Assembly (NCBI GenBank): GCA_019186845.1
Contig: JABARW010000022.1
Coordinates: 30,896 to 94,895, forward strand
Length of the DNA stretch: 64,000 nt
Reading direction: 5' to 3'
Source: Planctomycetota bacterium
GTDB taxonomy: Bacteria; Planctomycetota; UBA8742; UBA2392
In this document: piece after piece, positions 54,401 through 62,933 of the stretch
Numbering within the stretch: position 1 is the stretch's first letter
How the letters are laid out: each line of letters starts with the position of its first letter
Notes under the pieces: model-generated
Databases searched by the model: none
Seen by the model: only the letters and a program-made list of their open reading frames with translations
What the model was told of the DNA's origin: nothing
Position numbers and translations under genes: made by a program

Positions 54401-55952
54401 CGAGAGTCTGTTCAAGTCAGCGGAGGCCGACGAAGACTACACCCGGGCCATCGCGGCGGACCCCTATGATGCCGAAGCCTGGACGTTGCGCGCCATGCGC
54501 CGGCGCGCCTCGGGGTGGCAGCCCCCGGCCATCGCCGACGCGACCATGGCGCTGCGCCTGGACCCGAAGAACGCGCGGGCATGGAGCACCCGTGCCCAGA
54601 GCCACTACGTGCAGGGTCTGTGGACCCAGGCCGTCAACGACGCCACGGCAGCCCTTGATCTGGACCCCGCCAACTTCGACGCCCGCCTCTACCGCGGCAT
54701 GACCTATCTGCGCATTGACGATAATTCGAGCGCGGGCAAGGCCAGGGCCCTGCAGGACTTCGAGCGACTCACGCAGGTCAACCCCCAGAACCCGCGCGGC
54801 TGGCTGATGAAAGCCCAGGTGCTCTACGACCTGCAGCGCTTTGACGAATGCGCCGCGACGCTGGCCAAAGTCCGTCAGCTTGTGCCCTTTGGGTTGCGCC
54901 AGCTCGGGGGACCCATTGAGGACATCTGGAGCATGGAGTTGGATGCTCGGGGCCATCTGATCCAGGAGGGCCAGAACCTCAAGCCCGCAGAAATGCTCAT
55001 GCGGGCGCGAGTGCTGGCTGACACCCGGGCCGGCGCGCCCAAGGCTGAAGCACTGCGCCAAGCCGTGGACCTCCTGCTCCGCGCTAACGTCGCCCAGGCT
55101 CAGGAGCGGCAGGCCCCATGGGGCACCCTGCATCTCGGTGTGGCTGCGGCGCGCCGTATTGGCCGGGCGCTGCTGGACGCTGGCTACCTTGAGGAAGCAG
55201 GAAGGATCCTGGGCCTGCTTGACACCTGGAAGTGGGACGACCTCGGCCGTTGCGATGACTACTACCTGCACGCGCGCATCCACGCACGCCTGGCCCTTCA
55301 ACTCAAGTCCGGGCGCGTGCGCATGCTCGGCGCCAACGACAAAGAGTCCGCCGACCTGGAGGCCATGTACGCGGCCATGGAGACCTCCCAGCGCGAATCT
55401 GCCGCCAGCCGCGAACGGACCCTGGCGCTGGAATGCCTCAAGCGCGCGGCAGAACTCGGGTTTTCCGACGCCAAGCAGCTGCTTGAAGAAGCTGATTTTG
55501 TGGCCCTCCACGGTGATCCCGCCTGGCAGGGCACCGTAGCCCGCGTCAATGAAGCCGCCAAGAGCCCGGAGGTCGCGCGCCGGCTCGCCGCCATCACACC
55601 GCCCACGCTGGTTTCCATCATTGAAGTCATCAAGGGCGGTCAAGGGCAAGCGCGCGGCTTTGCCGCGGGCGACGTCATTTTGAGCATCGGCGACAAGTTG
55701 GTAACCGATATCGACTCGTTGCGTGCAGCGCTCTCCAGCATAGGTGAACCCTCCGTGGCCCGGGTGCGCCGCTTTACTCGCGACGGGCAGGGTGCGCTGA
55801 TTCTGCTTCGCGGGGCGGACGGGAGCCTCCAGTTAGATCCCCTGGGGCGGCCCCAATACCAGTTCACCGACACGAACATCACCGTGACCCCGGGGGCGCT
55901 GGGTGTGGGCGTGGATGAAGGCGAGCTGCCAAGCGTACGCCCCATTCCTTAG
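51453..55952 (+). CDS. Membrane Ser/Thr protein kinase with TPR array and C-terminal PDZ-like domain
   Basis: A 1499-residue protein. After a 125-residue N-terminal region comes a Hanks-type kinase domain: Gly-rich loop RGGQGRI, Lys151 (VALKE), HRDLKPQN (Asp269) and, in place of DFG, DWG (Asp287). One membrane helix (about 455-485) is followed by a coiled coil (about 487-550), a helical region, TPR repeats (about 840-1135) and a PDZ-like C-terminus ('GFAAGDVILSIGDKLVTDIDSLR', about 1380-1470). So it senses outside and signals inside, or the reverse. ATG 51453 is used; GTG 51390 has a good GAGG but would add a hydrophobic N-terminus before the kinase. It diverges from the VgrG operon. Stop is TAG. 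Confidence 0.9.
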   Translation: MLDERQKKLAAAILAVREGRLNAADAVALVKDPGKKASDILAGSGAAQLSDPQRVMAALSEAGVSDEETRLIGNGDDRKLEQVVRKTLYNVAPTMPPSEGSTERPSTTRLRRPSRILDNQRYTIKREFARGGQGRIMIARDNVVGREVALKELLPELQETAESGTPATAGVDTIGVVERFLREAKVTGQLEHPNVVPVYEIGRRESGSLYYTMKFVRGQTMAERLRDIDRLSQLTRDKRLALRLKLLEAFQGICNAVAFAHSRGVIHRDLKPQNIMVGDFGETVLLDWGLARVKGQDDKIGRQLTLLATNMLSESLMRQNADGLTVDGTVFGTPHYMPPEQARADLKEIDEQSDVYSLGAILYEILTGAPPYDGPTAGAVLQQVMAGPPRKIREREPLAPPELAALCEFAMAHDKSRRMKTALQLAQEVQAYRDGGKLSVYRYGAYEQARRVIAKNRGAFLAGALSFWMLLGGALLFFVWIVDQKRSAEDLQGAAETDRDKTSRALANAQAARRAQEDLKNRLAEEASKRLAEREDEIRALQETLAGMRIEPLMRDIAGRVNQYEDIEAHGRALDLTPGERSSNNNLLMSMMGYVTAQESLISLISADGDEVPQAMDPRDIEQQRQRLAQSRLLAARLAAYNSDFAQAELLLAGTEASEATLKLAREWLDRTRAATLRFQRQAIIDALADAREGFDRTGRSITTSLPQYVERLSFFRSSQTISLLDEALRALAARVRQGERSFTAGDLDTVALACSLLAALQLPLETAGPLQGFLASQPPQGMAVLAARALCELKTAQAFGAVAALARGPDDGLWVRVQGAFAAMPMPSTLAGATGAEELALRALAQLARGKFAEAEQDCTEALKLDSSSPWLHLLRGRARASLGRIKEAMEDFSRAMTLDPVDARPCIDRAKLHAASGSFSQALTDFSQALSRDQQSISALLERGRARMAQFDYVGAQADFARAALLAPHRPDVLLALGRCRESLFKSAEADEDYTRAIAADPYDAEAWTLRAMRRRASGWQPPAIADATMALRLDPKNARAWSTRAQSHYVQGLWTQAVNDATAALDLDPANFDARLYRGMTYLRIDDNSSAGKARALQDFERLTQVNPQNPRGWLMKAQVLYDLQRFDECAATLAKVRQLVPFGLRQLGGPIEDIWSMELDARGHLIQEGQNLKPAEMLMRARVLADTRAGAPKAEALRQAVDLLLRANVAQAQERQAPWGTLHLGVAAARRIGRALLDAGYLEEAGRILGLLDTWKWDDLGRCDDYYLHARIHARLALQLKSGRVRMLGANDKESADLEAMYAAMETSQRESAASRERTLALECLKRAAELGFSDAKQLLEEADFVALHGDPAWQGTVARVNEAAKSPEVARRLAAITPPTLVSIIEVIKGGQGQARGFAAGDVILSIGDKLVTDIDSLRAALSSIGEPSVARVRRFTRDGQGALILLRGADGSLQLDPLGRPQYQFTDTNITVTPGALGVGVDEGELPSVRPIP

Positions 55953-55958
55953 CGGCCA

Positions 55959-58076
55959 TCAATTCGCCGGGGGCGACGACGGCTTCTCAGGCAACACGTG
56001 CACCATGTCGGAGCGCGGCGTCGGGTCAGGCCCGCTCTCCGGCTCGCGGGCATCGCTCGCGGGCGGCTCTACATCTTCGACCTGCCCGGTCTGAAGCAGG
56101 GAAATGGCTCGCGCCACCGAGGCCTTGGGGCCGGCCAGGTAGACCGTGTCGCCGGCACTGAACTTGTCGTCGGCCGGGACCTGATCGAGGAGCTTTCCAC
56201 CCCGACGGGCGGCCACAACCAGCGCGCCGCTGCGGTTTCGAAGCTGCATTGCCGCCAGAGACCGCCCATGGGCAAAGCTGTCTTCGCGCACCAGGAAAGA
56301 CTCGATCTTCATCTCGTCCAGTTCGGCCACATTCTTGAGCTTGCGCCGCGGCAATGTGTCCTTGCGGGCGCTGGGCTGGGTCTGCTCGCGTTCTTCGCGC
56401 ACGCGCTCAGTGATCACATTGCGCGGAACGCCGAGGTCTCGAAGCACCCTGGCCAGCAGTTCAACGCCGGCTTCCACTTCCTCGGTCACGATATCGTTGG
56501 CCCCAAGCCCACCCAGGGCCATGGCATCGCTGAGATAATGGGCCCGCACATAGACCGGCGTGGACGGGGCCAGGCGTCGCGCGCTTGATATGGCGCGCTT
56601 CACGGCATCCGGGTCGTTGAGCATGAGCACCAGGGCGCGGGCCGATTCGATGTGGGCGTACTGCAGCGACTCTTCGCTGGTAACATCCGCATAGTAGGCC
56701 GGCACCTGTCGGCGCCGGGCTTCACGCACCGTTTCAGCGTTCAACTCCAGCACCAGAAACGGGATTCCGGTGGCCTGAAGCGAGCGCACCAGCATGCGCC
56801 CCGCGATGCCGAAGCCGGCCACGATGACATGGTCCTTCATGCTCTCGTCCTGGTGGGTCTGCTGGGCGATGCCGCGCGTGCCCAGGAGGCGCTCCAAGGG
56901 GCGCAACAGGGCAGCCCCGGCGGCGAACCTCGGCGCAAAGGACATGGTCAGGGGCGTGACGAACATGGTCAGGATGCCGGCGGCAAACAAGATACGGAGC
57001 GTCTCGGCCGAGACGAGCCCGGAGGCCTGGGGCAGCGTGGCCAGCACAAAACCCATCTCCGAGAATTGCGCCATGCCGATGCCGCCAATGACGGCCACGC
57101 GTGCCGGAAAGCGCATGGCCATGGCGGCCAAGGCGGCCACCAGGCTCTTGCCGGCCAGGATGCCGCCGAACACCAGGACGACCACCACGGGGCTTTCCAG
57201 AATCGCGCGGATGTCGAAGTACATGCCCAGAGACAGGAAGAACAGGCTTGCAAAGAGGTCGCGCAGCGGCAGTACGTCCGTCATTGCGCGCTGGCCGAAG
57301 GGGGAGCCCGCAATCACCAGCCCCGACAGGAAGGCACCCAGGGCAAGGCTCAGCCCCGCCAGCGAAGTCAGGTAAGCCGTGCCAATACAGGTCACCAGCA
57401 CCGCCATGAGAAAGGCTTCGCGCGATCGCGCGGCGGCCACACGCTCGAAAATCGGAGGCACAATGGCCCTTGAAAGCAGCACGACCGCCCCCACCATCAG
57501 CGCGGCCTTGCCCAGGGCCATGGCGAGGTCTACGCCCAGGCTGGAGTCGGACTGACCTACGCCCGCCAACAACGGAATGACCAGCATCATGGGCACCACG
57601 CAAAGGTCCTGAAAAATCTGCGCCCCTACGATGAAGCGCGCGTGGGGTGCATCGACCTCGCGGCGCCTGGAGAGATTCTGAAGCACGATGGACGTGCTTG
57701 ACTGCGCCAGAACAAATCCCATGAACACGCCCTGAGCCGCGTTGAAGCCCAGGGCCAGAGCGCACACTAGCACCGCAACGGTGGTCAGGCCCACCTGCAG
57801 GCCGCCGCCGACGATCACCATGTTCCAGATGCGCGCAAAGCGGGCGAGCGAGAACTCCAGCCCGATCGTGAACAGCAGCAGCACCACGCCGATTTCAGCC
57901 AGCGTGCTGATGGTCTTGGGATCATCCACCAATGCCAGGGCGTGGGGCCCGGCCAACGCGCCCGCCAGCAGAAATCCGGCCACCGCGGGCAGGCGCAGGT
58001 ATGCCATGAGTACCGCGGCGAACACGCCCACGGCGGCAACGACGGACATCTCCTTGAGAAAGTTCAGCAGGTCCAT
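55959..58076 (-). CDS. CPA2-type cation/proton antiporter with RCK domains (KefB-like), copy 1
   Basis: A 705-residue transporter. Twelve or more membrane helices (about 1-400) form a Na+/H+ exchanger-type core with 'EIGVVLLLFTIGLEFSL' and 'IFQDLCVVPMM'. Next are a TrkA-N Rossmann domain (KDHVIVAGFGIAGRM, about 413-530), a TrkA-C/RCK_C domain (about 590-672) and a Pro/Ser-rich tail. Such proteins move K+ or Na+ against H+ and are controlled by nucleotide binding. The ATG at 58076 opens the first membrane helix. Copy 2 lies immediately upstream on the same strand, and a third antiporter is divergent. Confidence 0.88.
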   Translation of the reverse strand: MDLLNFLKEMSVVAAVGVFAAVLMAYLRLPAVAGFLLAGALAGPHALALVDDPKTISTLAEIGVVLLLFTIGLEFSLARFARIWNMVIVGGGLQVGLTTVAVLVCALALGFNAAQGVFMGFVLAQSSTSIVLQNLSRRREVDAPHARFIVGAQIFQDLCVVPMMLVIPLLAGVGQSDSSLGVDLAMALGKAALMVGAVVLLSRAIVPPIFERVAAARSREAFLMAVLVTCIGTAYLTSLAGLSLALGAFLSGLVIAGSPFGQRAMTDVLPLRDLFASLFFLSLGMYFDIRAILESPVVVVLVFGGILAGKSLVAALAAMAMRFPARVAVIGGIGMAQFSEMGFVLATLPQASGLVSAETLRILFAAGILTMFVTPLTMSFAPRFAAGAALLRPLERLLGTRGIAQQTHQDESMKDHVIVAGFGIAGRMLVRSLQATGIPFLVLELNAETVREARRRQVPAYYADVTSEESLQYAHIESARALVLMLNDPDAVKRAISSARRLAPSTPVYVRAHYLSDAMALGGLGANDIVTEEVEAGVELLARVLRDLGVPRNVITERVREEREQTQPSARKDTLPRRKLKNVAELDEMKIESFLVREDSFAHGRSLAAMQLRNRSGALVVAARRGGKLLDQVPADDKFSAGDTVYLAGPKASVARAISLLQTGQVEDVEPPASDAREPESGPDPTPRSDMVHVLPEKPSSPPAN
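56887..56989. repeat. 103-base near-identical patch shared with 58979-59081
   Basis: This stretch of the copy 1 antiporter matches the copy 2 stretch at 58979-59081 with three mismatches by eye, while the flanking coding sequence diverges much more. It encodes the end of the membrane core and the linker to the Rossmann domain. Confidence 0.8.
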
Positions 58077-58125
58077 GATGCCGCAAAGCTAGCGGCGCCA
58101 CGGGCATCATAAAGAACAAACAGAA

Positions 58126-60165
58126 CTAACCCGGTGCGCCCGCCGGCTCCAGGGGTTCGTCGGGGGCAGCAGCCGTGCCCGACTGCAGATAGGCCACCGC
58201 CCGGCCAACGGCCAGCCTGGACCCCGCCAGGTACAGCAGGTCGCCTTCGGCCAGACGCTCCCGGGGTTCGTACTGCTCCACGAGCCGGCCTTCATGCCGC
58301 ACGGCGATGGCCAGGGCCCCGGTCTCGGTTCGAAGGCGCAGGTCCGCCAGCGACCGCCCCAGGGCGTGGCTGTCCGCCCGGACGAGGAAAGACTCAATTT
58401 TCATGTCGTCCAGTTCGGCGATGTGCCGAAGCCTGCGGCGCGGCAATGTGTCGCGACGGGCGCTGAGCTGGGTGGAGTCGCGGGCGTCCTTGACGCGCTC
58501 GGACACGACGTTGCGGGGAACGCCGAGGTCTCGAAGCACGCGGGCCAGAATTTCGATGCCCGCCTCCAATTCCTCACTGACAATGTCATGGGCGCCCGCG
58601 CCGTTAAGCGCCAGGGACTCTGCGAGATAGTGAGAACGGACATAGACCGGCGTCTGCGGGCTGAGGTGGTTCGAGATGGCGATGGCGCGGCGCACGGCTG
58701 CGGCGTCGTTGATCAGAAGGATGAGGGCGCGGGCCTGTCTGAGGTGCGCATGCTCCAGCGTTTCCTCGTTGGTTACATCGGCGTAATAGGCTGGTTCGCC
58801 CTTCTTGCGTGCCTCTCTTACCGTCTCGAGATTCAACTCAATGATCAGGTACGGTATGCCGCTTTGAGCCAATGCCCGAGCCAGGAGTCGCCCGGCGAGG
58901 CCATAGCCTGCGATCACGACATGATCGGTGATTCTTTCGTCGCGGGCCGTCTGTTCGGCGATGCCCCGGGCACCCAGCAGGCGCTCCAAGGGGCGCAATA
59001 GGGCAGCCCCGGCGGCGAACCTTGGCGCAAAGGACATGGTCAGGGGCGTGACGAACATGGTGAGGATGCCGGCGGCAAACAGCACGTGGCTATCGTGTTC
59101 GGAGATGAGCTGGAGCGAGGCCCCGATCTTGGCGAGCACGAATCCGAACTCTCCGAATTGCGCCAGCCCCACCCCCGCAATCCAGGCAACGCGCGCCGGA
59201 AAGCGCATCACCAGGGCCGCGACGGACGCGATCAGACCTTTGCCAAGCAGCAGCGCCAGGAACACGCCCAGCACCGGCAGGGGCGCCTGAAGAAGCACGC
59301 TGAAGTCAAACAGCATGCCCAGCGACAGAAAGAACAGGCTAGTGAAGAGATCCCTCAGCGGCAGCACGTCTGACAGCGCCCGCTGGGCAAAGGGAGAACC
59401 GGCAATCACCATGCCCGCGAGAAACGCGCCCAGCGCCAGGCTCAGTCCTACCAGTGACGTCAGGTAGGCCGTACCGATGCAGACGACGATCACCGCCATC
59501 AGGAACACTTCGCGTGATCGCACTGCATCCACGCGCTTGAAGATCGGCGGGAGGATCACCCGGGAAAGCAGAAAGGTGGCCGCGACGACCAGCACCGCCT
59601 TGCCCAGGGCCAGCGAAATGAGTACGGCCGGGTTGCCATCGTCGGACTTTCCGGCCAGCAAAGGCACTACCAGCATCATGGGCACAACGCAGAGGTCCTG
59701 AAAGATCATCACGCCCAGGATGAAGCGGCTGTGCGGCGCATCGAGTTCGCGCCGCTCTGACAGTGCGCGCAGCACGATGGCCGTACTCGACATGGAAAAC
59801 AGGAACCCGAAAAACACTCCCTGCGAAACGCCATATCCAAGCCACAACGACACCAGCAGAGCCACGCCCGTCGTGGCCGCCACTTGCAGTGTGCCGCCGA
59901 TGACGAGCAGGCGCCCGATGCGCGCAAATCGCGACAGCGAGAACTCCAGACCGATAGTGAACAGCAGCAGTACCACGCCGACTTCCGCCATGAGCTCAAT
60001 GCTGTGCGGATCATCCACCATAGCCACGCCATAGGGCCCCACCACCGCCCCAGCGAGCAGCAGTCCAGCCACGGCTGGCAGGCGGATATAGGCCATCAAC
60101 ACCGCAGCCGTGACTCCGGCGGCGGCGACAATGGCCAGCTCTTTGAGGAAGGCGACGAGATCCAT
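58126..60165 (-). CDS. CPA2-type cation/proton antiporter with RCK domains (KefB-like), copy 2
   Basis: A 679-residue paralogue of copy 1 with the same layout: membrane core (about 1-400, with 'EVGVVLLLFTIGLEFSL', 'IFQDLCVVPMML'), TrkA-N Rossmann domain (TDHVVIAGYGLAGRLL, about 411-530) and RCK_C (about 585-665). It lacks the long Ser/Pro tail of copy 1. The two genes are separated by 49 bases and may be cotranscribed, possibly forming homo- or hetero-oligomers. The 5' end faces the divergent third antiporter. Confidence 0.88.
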   Translation of the reverse strand: MDLVAFLKELAIVAAAGVTAAVLMAYIRLPAVAGLLLAGAVVGPYGVAMVDDPHSIELMAEVGVVLLLFTIGLEFSLSRFARIGRLLVIGGTLQVAATTGVALLVSLWLGYGVSQGVFFGFLFSMSSTAIVLRALSERRELDAPHSRFILGVMIFQDLCVVPMMLVVPLLAGKSDDGNPAVLISLALGKAVLVVAATFLLSRVILPPIFKRVDAVRSREVFLMAVIVVCIGTAYLTSLVGLSLALGAFLAGMVIAGSPFAQRALSDVLPLRDLFTSLFFLSLGMLFDFSVLLQAPLPVLGVFLALLLGKGLIASVAALVMRFPARVAWIAGVGLAQFGEFGFVLAKIGASLQLISEHDSHVLFAAGILTMFVTPLTMSFAPRFAAGAALLRPLERLLGARGIAEQTARDERITDHVVIAGYGLAGRLLARALAQSGIPYLIIELNLETVREARKKGEPAYYADVTNEETLEHAHLRQARALILLINDAAAVRRAIAISNHLSPQTPVYVRSHYLAESLALNGAGAHDIVSEELEAGIEILARVLRDLGVPRNVVSERVKDARDSTQLSARRDTLPRRRLRHIAELDDMKIESFLVRADSHALGRSLADLRLRTETGALAIAVRHEGRLVEQYEPRERLAEGDLLYLAGSRLAVGRAVAYLQSGTAAAPDEPLEPAGAPG
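58979..59081. repeat. 103-base near-identical patch shared with 56887-56989
   Basis: Partner of the patch in copy 1; see that entry. The sharp boundaries suggest gene conversion. Confidence 0.8.
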
Positions 60166-60317
60166 GGACTTGACCGGCCCCCGCGATCATTGGGCCACAA
60201 GCCCGGCCACGCAACGGAAAACGGCAGGAAGTCCCGCCTGCGGTCGCTTGACACCCGCAGCGCCCGAAATAGACACAGTGCCGCCGCGTCATCCTTCGCG
60301 TGTCTTGGAGCACTTCC

Positions 60318-62138
60318 TTGCCACTTCCAATGGGCCTGCTGCCCTGGTTTCTCGGCAGCGGCGAACTACCCCCTGTCATCCGTGACATCGGAATCTGCCT
60401 GCTGATAGCGGGCGTTCTGTCCGCCGTTTTCACACGCCTGAAGATCCCGACCATCGCAGCCTTTCTGGCGGGCGGCGTGATTGCCGGCCCCGTGCTTTCC
60501 GGCTGGGTCACGGATCGCGCAAGCATCGACACCATCGCCAGCCTCGGCCTGATCCTGCTCCTGTTCCTGATCGGCCTTGAAATCGACGTGCGCAAACTCA
60601 TGGCCAGCGGCAAGACCCTGATCCTTTCGGGCCTGCTTCAGTTTCCGCTATGTGTGGCCTTCGGCGGCGCAGCGGCGCTGGCCTTGCATGCGGCCGGATG
60701 GGGATCCCTTGGAGGCACCTACACGCCGCTCTATCTCGGCGTCATGCTGGCCGCTTCCAGCACGCTGATCATCGTCAAGCTGTTTCAGGACCGCCAGCAG
60801 CTCGACACACTCGTCGGACGTATCTGCCTTGGCGTTTTGATCTTTCAGGACATCTGGGCCATTGTCGTGCTGGCCGTCCAGCCCAACTTCGCGGACCCCA
60901 AAATCGGGGTCATCCTTCTCAGCTTCGTCGACATCGTGATCATCTCCGCGGTCGCCCTTCTAGGCGCAAAGTACGTGCTGCCGCGCGTGTTCCGCTGGAT
61001 TGCCAAGGCGCCGGAGCTGATGCTCGTGGTGGCCACGGCATGGTGCTTCGGCATCGCCTTCCTGGGCAATCACCTCGGACATCTGCTGGAGTTCACGGGC
61101 ATGCACGTCGAAATGTCCGTGTCCATGGAAATGGGCGCCCTCATTGCCGGGGCCAGCATTGCAGCCCTTCCCTACAGCACGGAGGTCGTAGCCAAGGTCA
61201 GTAACGTGCGGGACTTTTTTGTCACGCTTTTCTTCGTGGGTCTTGGCATGGGCATTCCCGCGCCGGACGGCGTGGAGGTGCTGCTCCTGGCCGTCGTGAT
61301 TGCCCTGCTGGCACTGATCTCGCGCTACGTGGTGTTCTTCCCGCTCTTCTACTTCACGGGTATGGACCGCCGAAACGCCATGGTGGGTGCAACGCGGCTT
61401 CTCCCCATCTCGGAGTTCTGTCTGGTCATCGTTTACCTTGGGCAAAGCCTGACTCACGTCAGCGGCGAGTTCACGAGCGCATGCATCTTCGCCTTCGTGA
61501 TCACGGCCCTGGCCGGCCCGGTGATGTTCGACGCCGGGGACCGCGTGCATGCCCTGTTGGGGGGCCTGCTGGGCCGCCTGGGCTTCAAAGCGCCTCAGGG
61601 GGTGACGCAGGTCCTGGGCGGCCGCCACGAGTACGACATTGTGCTGCTCGGCTTCCATCGCGTGGCATCGAGCCTCTACTTCCACATTGAGCAGCGGCAA
61701 CCCGAGTTGCTCAAGCATCTGTTGATCGTGGACTTCAACGTCTCTATCCACCCACGCATCGCCGAGCGTGGTGCGGCCGTCAAGTATGGCGACGTGTCCA
61801 ACATGGAGACCCTGCACCACGCCGGGGTGTCCCACGCACGAATCATCGTTTGCACCATCCCCGACGACATCCTCAAGGGCACGTCTAACCTCAAGTTGCT
61901 CAAGGCCCTGCGCCAGATGAATCCCAAGGCCAAGATCATAGTCACGGCGCTAACCATGGCCGACGCCGCCGCAATGTACGCCGCCGGCGCCAGCTACGTT
62001 TCTCTGCCACGCATTGAGGTGGCCGAAAGCCTCGTGCCTGTCATCGAGGCCGCCCTCACGGACTCCATGGAGAACTACCGCTCCGGACGCCAGGCCCGGG
62101 TCGAAGACCCGGCCTCGCGCCAGGAAGTCATGCCCTGA
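60318..62138 (+). CDS. CPA2-type cation/proton antiporter with degenerate Rossmann domain, copy 3
   Basis: A 606-residue, more distant relative. The membrane core (about 15-400) has 'LILLLFLIGLEIDVRKL' and 'GVLIFQDIWAIVVLAVQPN', followed by one TrkA-N-like domain (about 435-555). The glycine motif there reads LGFHRVASS instead of GxGxxG, so nucleotide binding may be altered, and there is no RCK_C domain. The start is uncertain: TTG 60318 has GGAG seven bases upstream, while GTG 60300 and ATG 60330 are alternatives. The gene ends three bases before the tRNA-Ser promoter. Confidence 0.83.
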   Translation: MPLPMGLLPWFLGSGELPPVIRDIGICLLIAGVLSAVFTRLKIPTIAAFLAGGVIAGPVLSGWVTDRASIDTIASLGLILLLFLIGLEIDVRKLMASGKTLILSGLLQFPLCVAFGGAAALALHAAGWGSLGGTYTPLYLGVMLAASSTLIIVKLFQDRQQLDTLVGRICLGVLIFQDIWAIVVLAVQPNFADPKIGVILLSFVDIVIISAVALLGAKYVLPRVFRWIAKAPELMLVVATAWCFGIAFLGNHLGHLLEFTGMHVEMSVSMEMGALIAGASIAALPYSTEVVAKVSNVRDFFVTLFFVGLGMGIPAPDGVEVLLLAVVIALLALISRYVVFFPLFYFTGMDRRNAMVGATRLLPISEFCLVIVYLGQSLTHVSGEFTSACIFAFVITALAGPVMFDAGDRVHALLGGLLGRLGFKAPQGVTQVLGGRHEYDIVLLGFHRVASSLYFHIEQRQPELLKHLLIVDFNVSIHPRIAERGAAVKYGDVSNMETLHHAGVSHARIIVCTIPDDILKGTSNLKLLKALRQMNPKAKIIVTALTMADAAAMYAAGASYVSLPRIEVAESLVPVIEAALTDSMENYRSGRQARVEDPASRQEVMP

Positions 62139-62141
62139 CGG

Positions 62142-62169
62142 TTGTCGCCGGACGAAGCGTCGCTACAAT
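62142..62169 (+). promoter_or_regulatory. Promoter of the tRNA-Ser gene
   Basis: TTGTCG (62142-62147), a 16-base spacer and TACAAT (62164-62169) end 18 bases before the tRNA. It is one of the clearest promoters in the window. Confidence 0.6.
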
Positions 62170-62187
62170 CCCGCCCCGGCCCGCTTT

Positions 62188-62277
<90 letters not shown>

Positions 62278-62279
62278 TC

Positions 62280-62307
62280 AAACAGCCGCCTTCGCAGGCG
62301 GCTGTTT
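62280..62307 (+). terminator. Rho-independent terminator after tRNA-Ser
   Basis: AAACAGCCGCCT (62280-62291) pairs perfectly with AGGCGGCTGTTT (62296-62307) around a four-base TCGC loop. The stem is 12 bases and starts four bases after the CCA end. The T-run is short and lies within the stem. Confidence 0.8.
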
Positions 62308-62440
62308 GACTTCACGCCCCGGGGATGCCGCCTTGAATGTTCCACAATTTTTCCCCGGGTTTCAGACGCTTGGATACGCGTAACCCTTGATTTGAAGCGG
62401 GTTTTGGGCCGTTTGACGTTCCCTTTGTCGGCCCCCTCTG

Positions 62441-62446
62441 TATACT
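62441..62446 (+). promoter_or_regulatory. -10 box TATACT four bases before a start codon
   Basis: TATACT is followed by CTGA and the ATG of the DUF721 gene, so the transcript would be leaderless or nearly so. A TTGACG at 62413 is too far (22 bases) to be an ideal -35. Confidence 0.45.
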
Positions 62447-62450
62447 CTGA

Positions 62451-62933
62451 ATGATGCGGAAGCGTCTGGTTTCCAAGTCCGGAAAATCGGTGCGGCAAAC
62501 CTCGGGCGAACTGGAACAGTTGCGCCGCTGGCGCCCTGTTTCGCAGGCCGCCCCGGTGACTTTCGCGCAGGGCCTGGCCGCCTTGAACGACCTGCAGCGC
62601 AGGATGAACAAGTCCAGCCGCGCGCGGCTGGCGGCGGCTTGGTCCATGGCGTTGGTAGAACTGTTTGGCGAGCGGGCCCAAGAGCTTTTGGCGCACTGCG
62701 AGGTGCGCGGCAGCTTTGGCGGCAGCCTCAGGGTCAGTACGGACAGTCCGGCACTGGCTCACGAACTGGGACGGGTCAAGAAACAGCAGTTGCTGGACCA
62801 TTTGCGCGCGCTGCTGGCCGGCAAGGAGTCGCTGGCCGGCCTCGAGGTCAAGGCCTCAGGCAGCGAGCGGGCGGCATTGACACACGCTCGCGCAGGAAGT
62901 GTGAAGGGCCATACCACTCAGGGATCAACATGA
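62451..62933 (+). CDS. DUF721 / DciA-like protein
   Basis: A 160-residue basic protein of the DUF721 (DciA) family, whose characterised members help load the replicative helicase in bacteria that lack DnaC. The conserved core is 'AWSMALVELFGERAQELLAHCEVRGSFGGSLRVSTDSPALAHEL'. Position directly before gyrB, with a four-base ATGA overlap, is typical for this family. No Shine-Dalgarno precedes the ATG; a TATACT box lies just upstream. Confidence 0.8.
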   Translation: MMRKRLVSKSGKSVRQTSGELEQLRRWRPVSQAAPVTFAQGLAALNDLQRRMNKSSRARLAAAWSMALVELFGERAQELLAHCEVRGSFGGSLRVSTDSPALAHELGRVKKQQLLDHLRALLAGKESLAGLEVKASGSERAALTHARAGSVKGHTTQGST

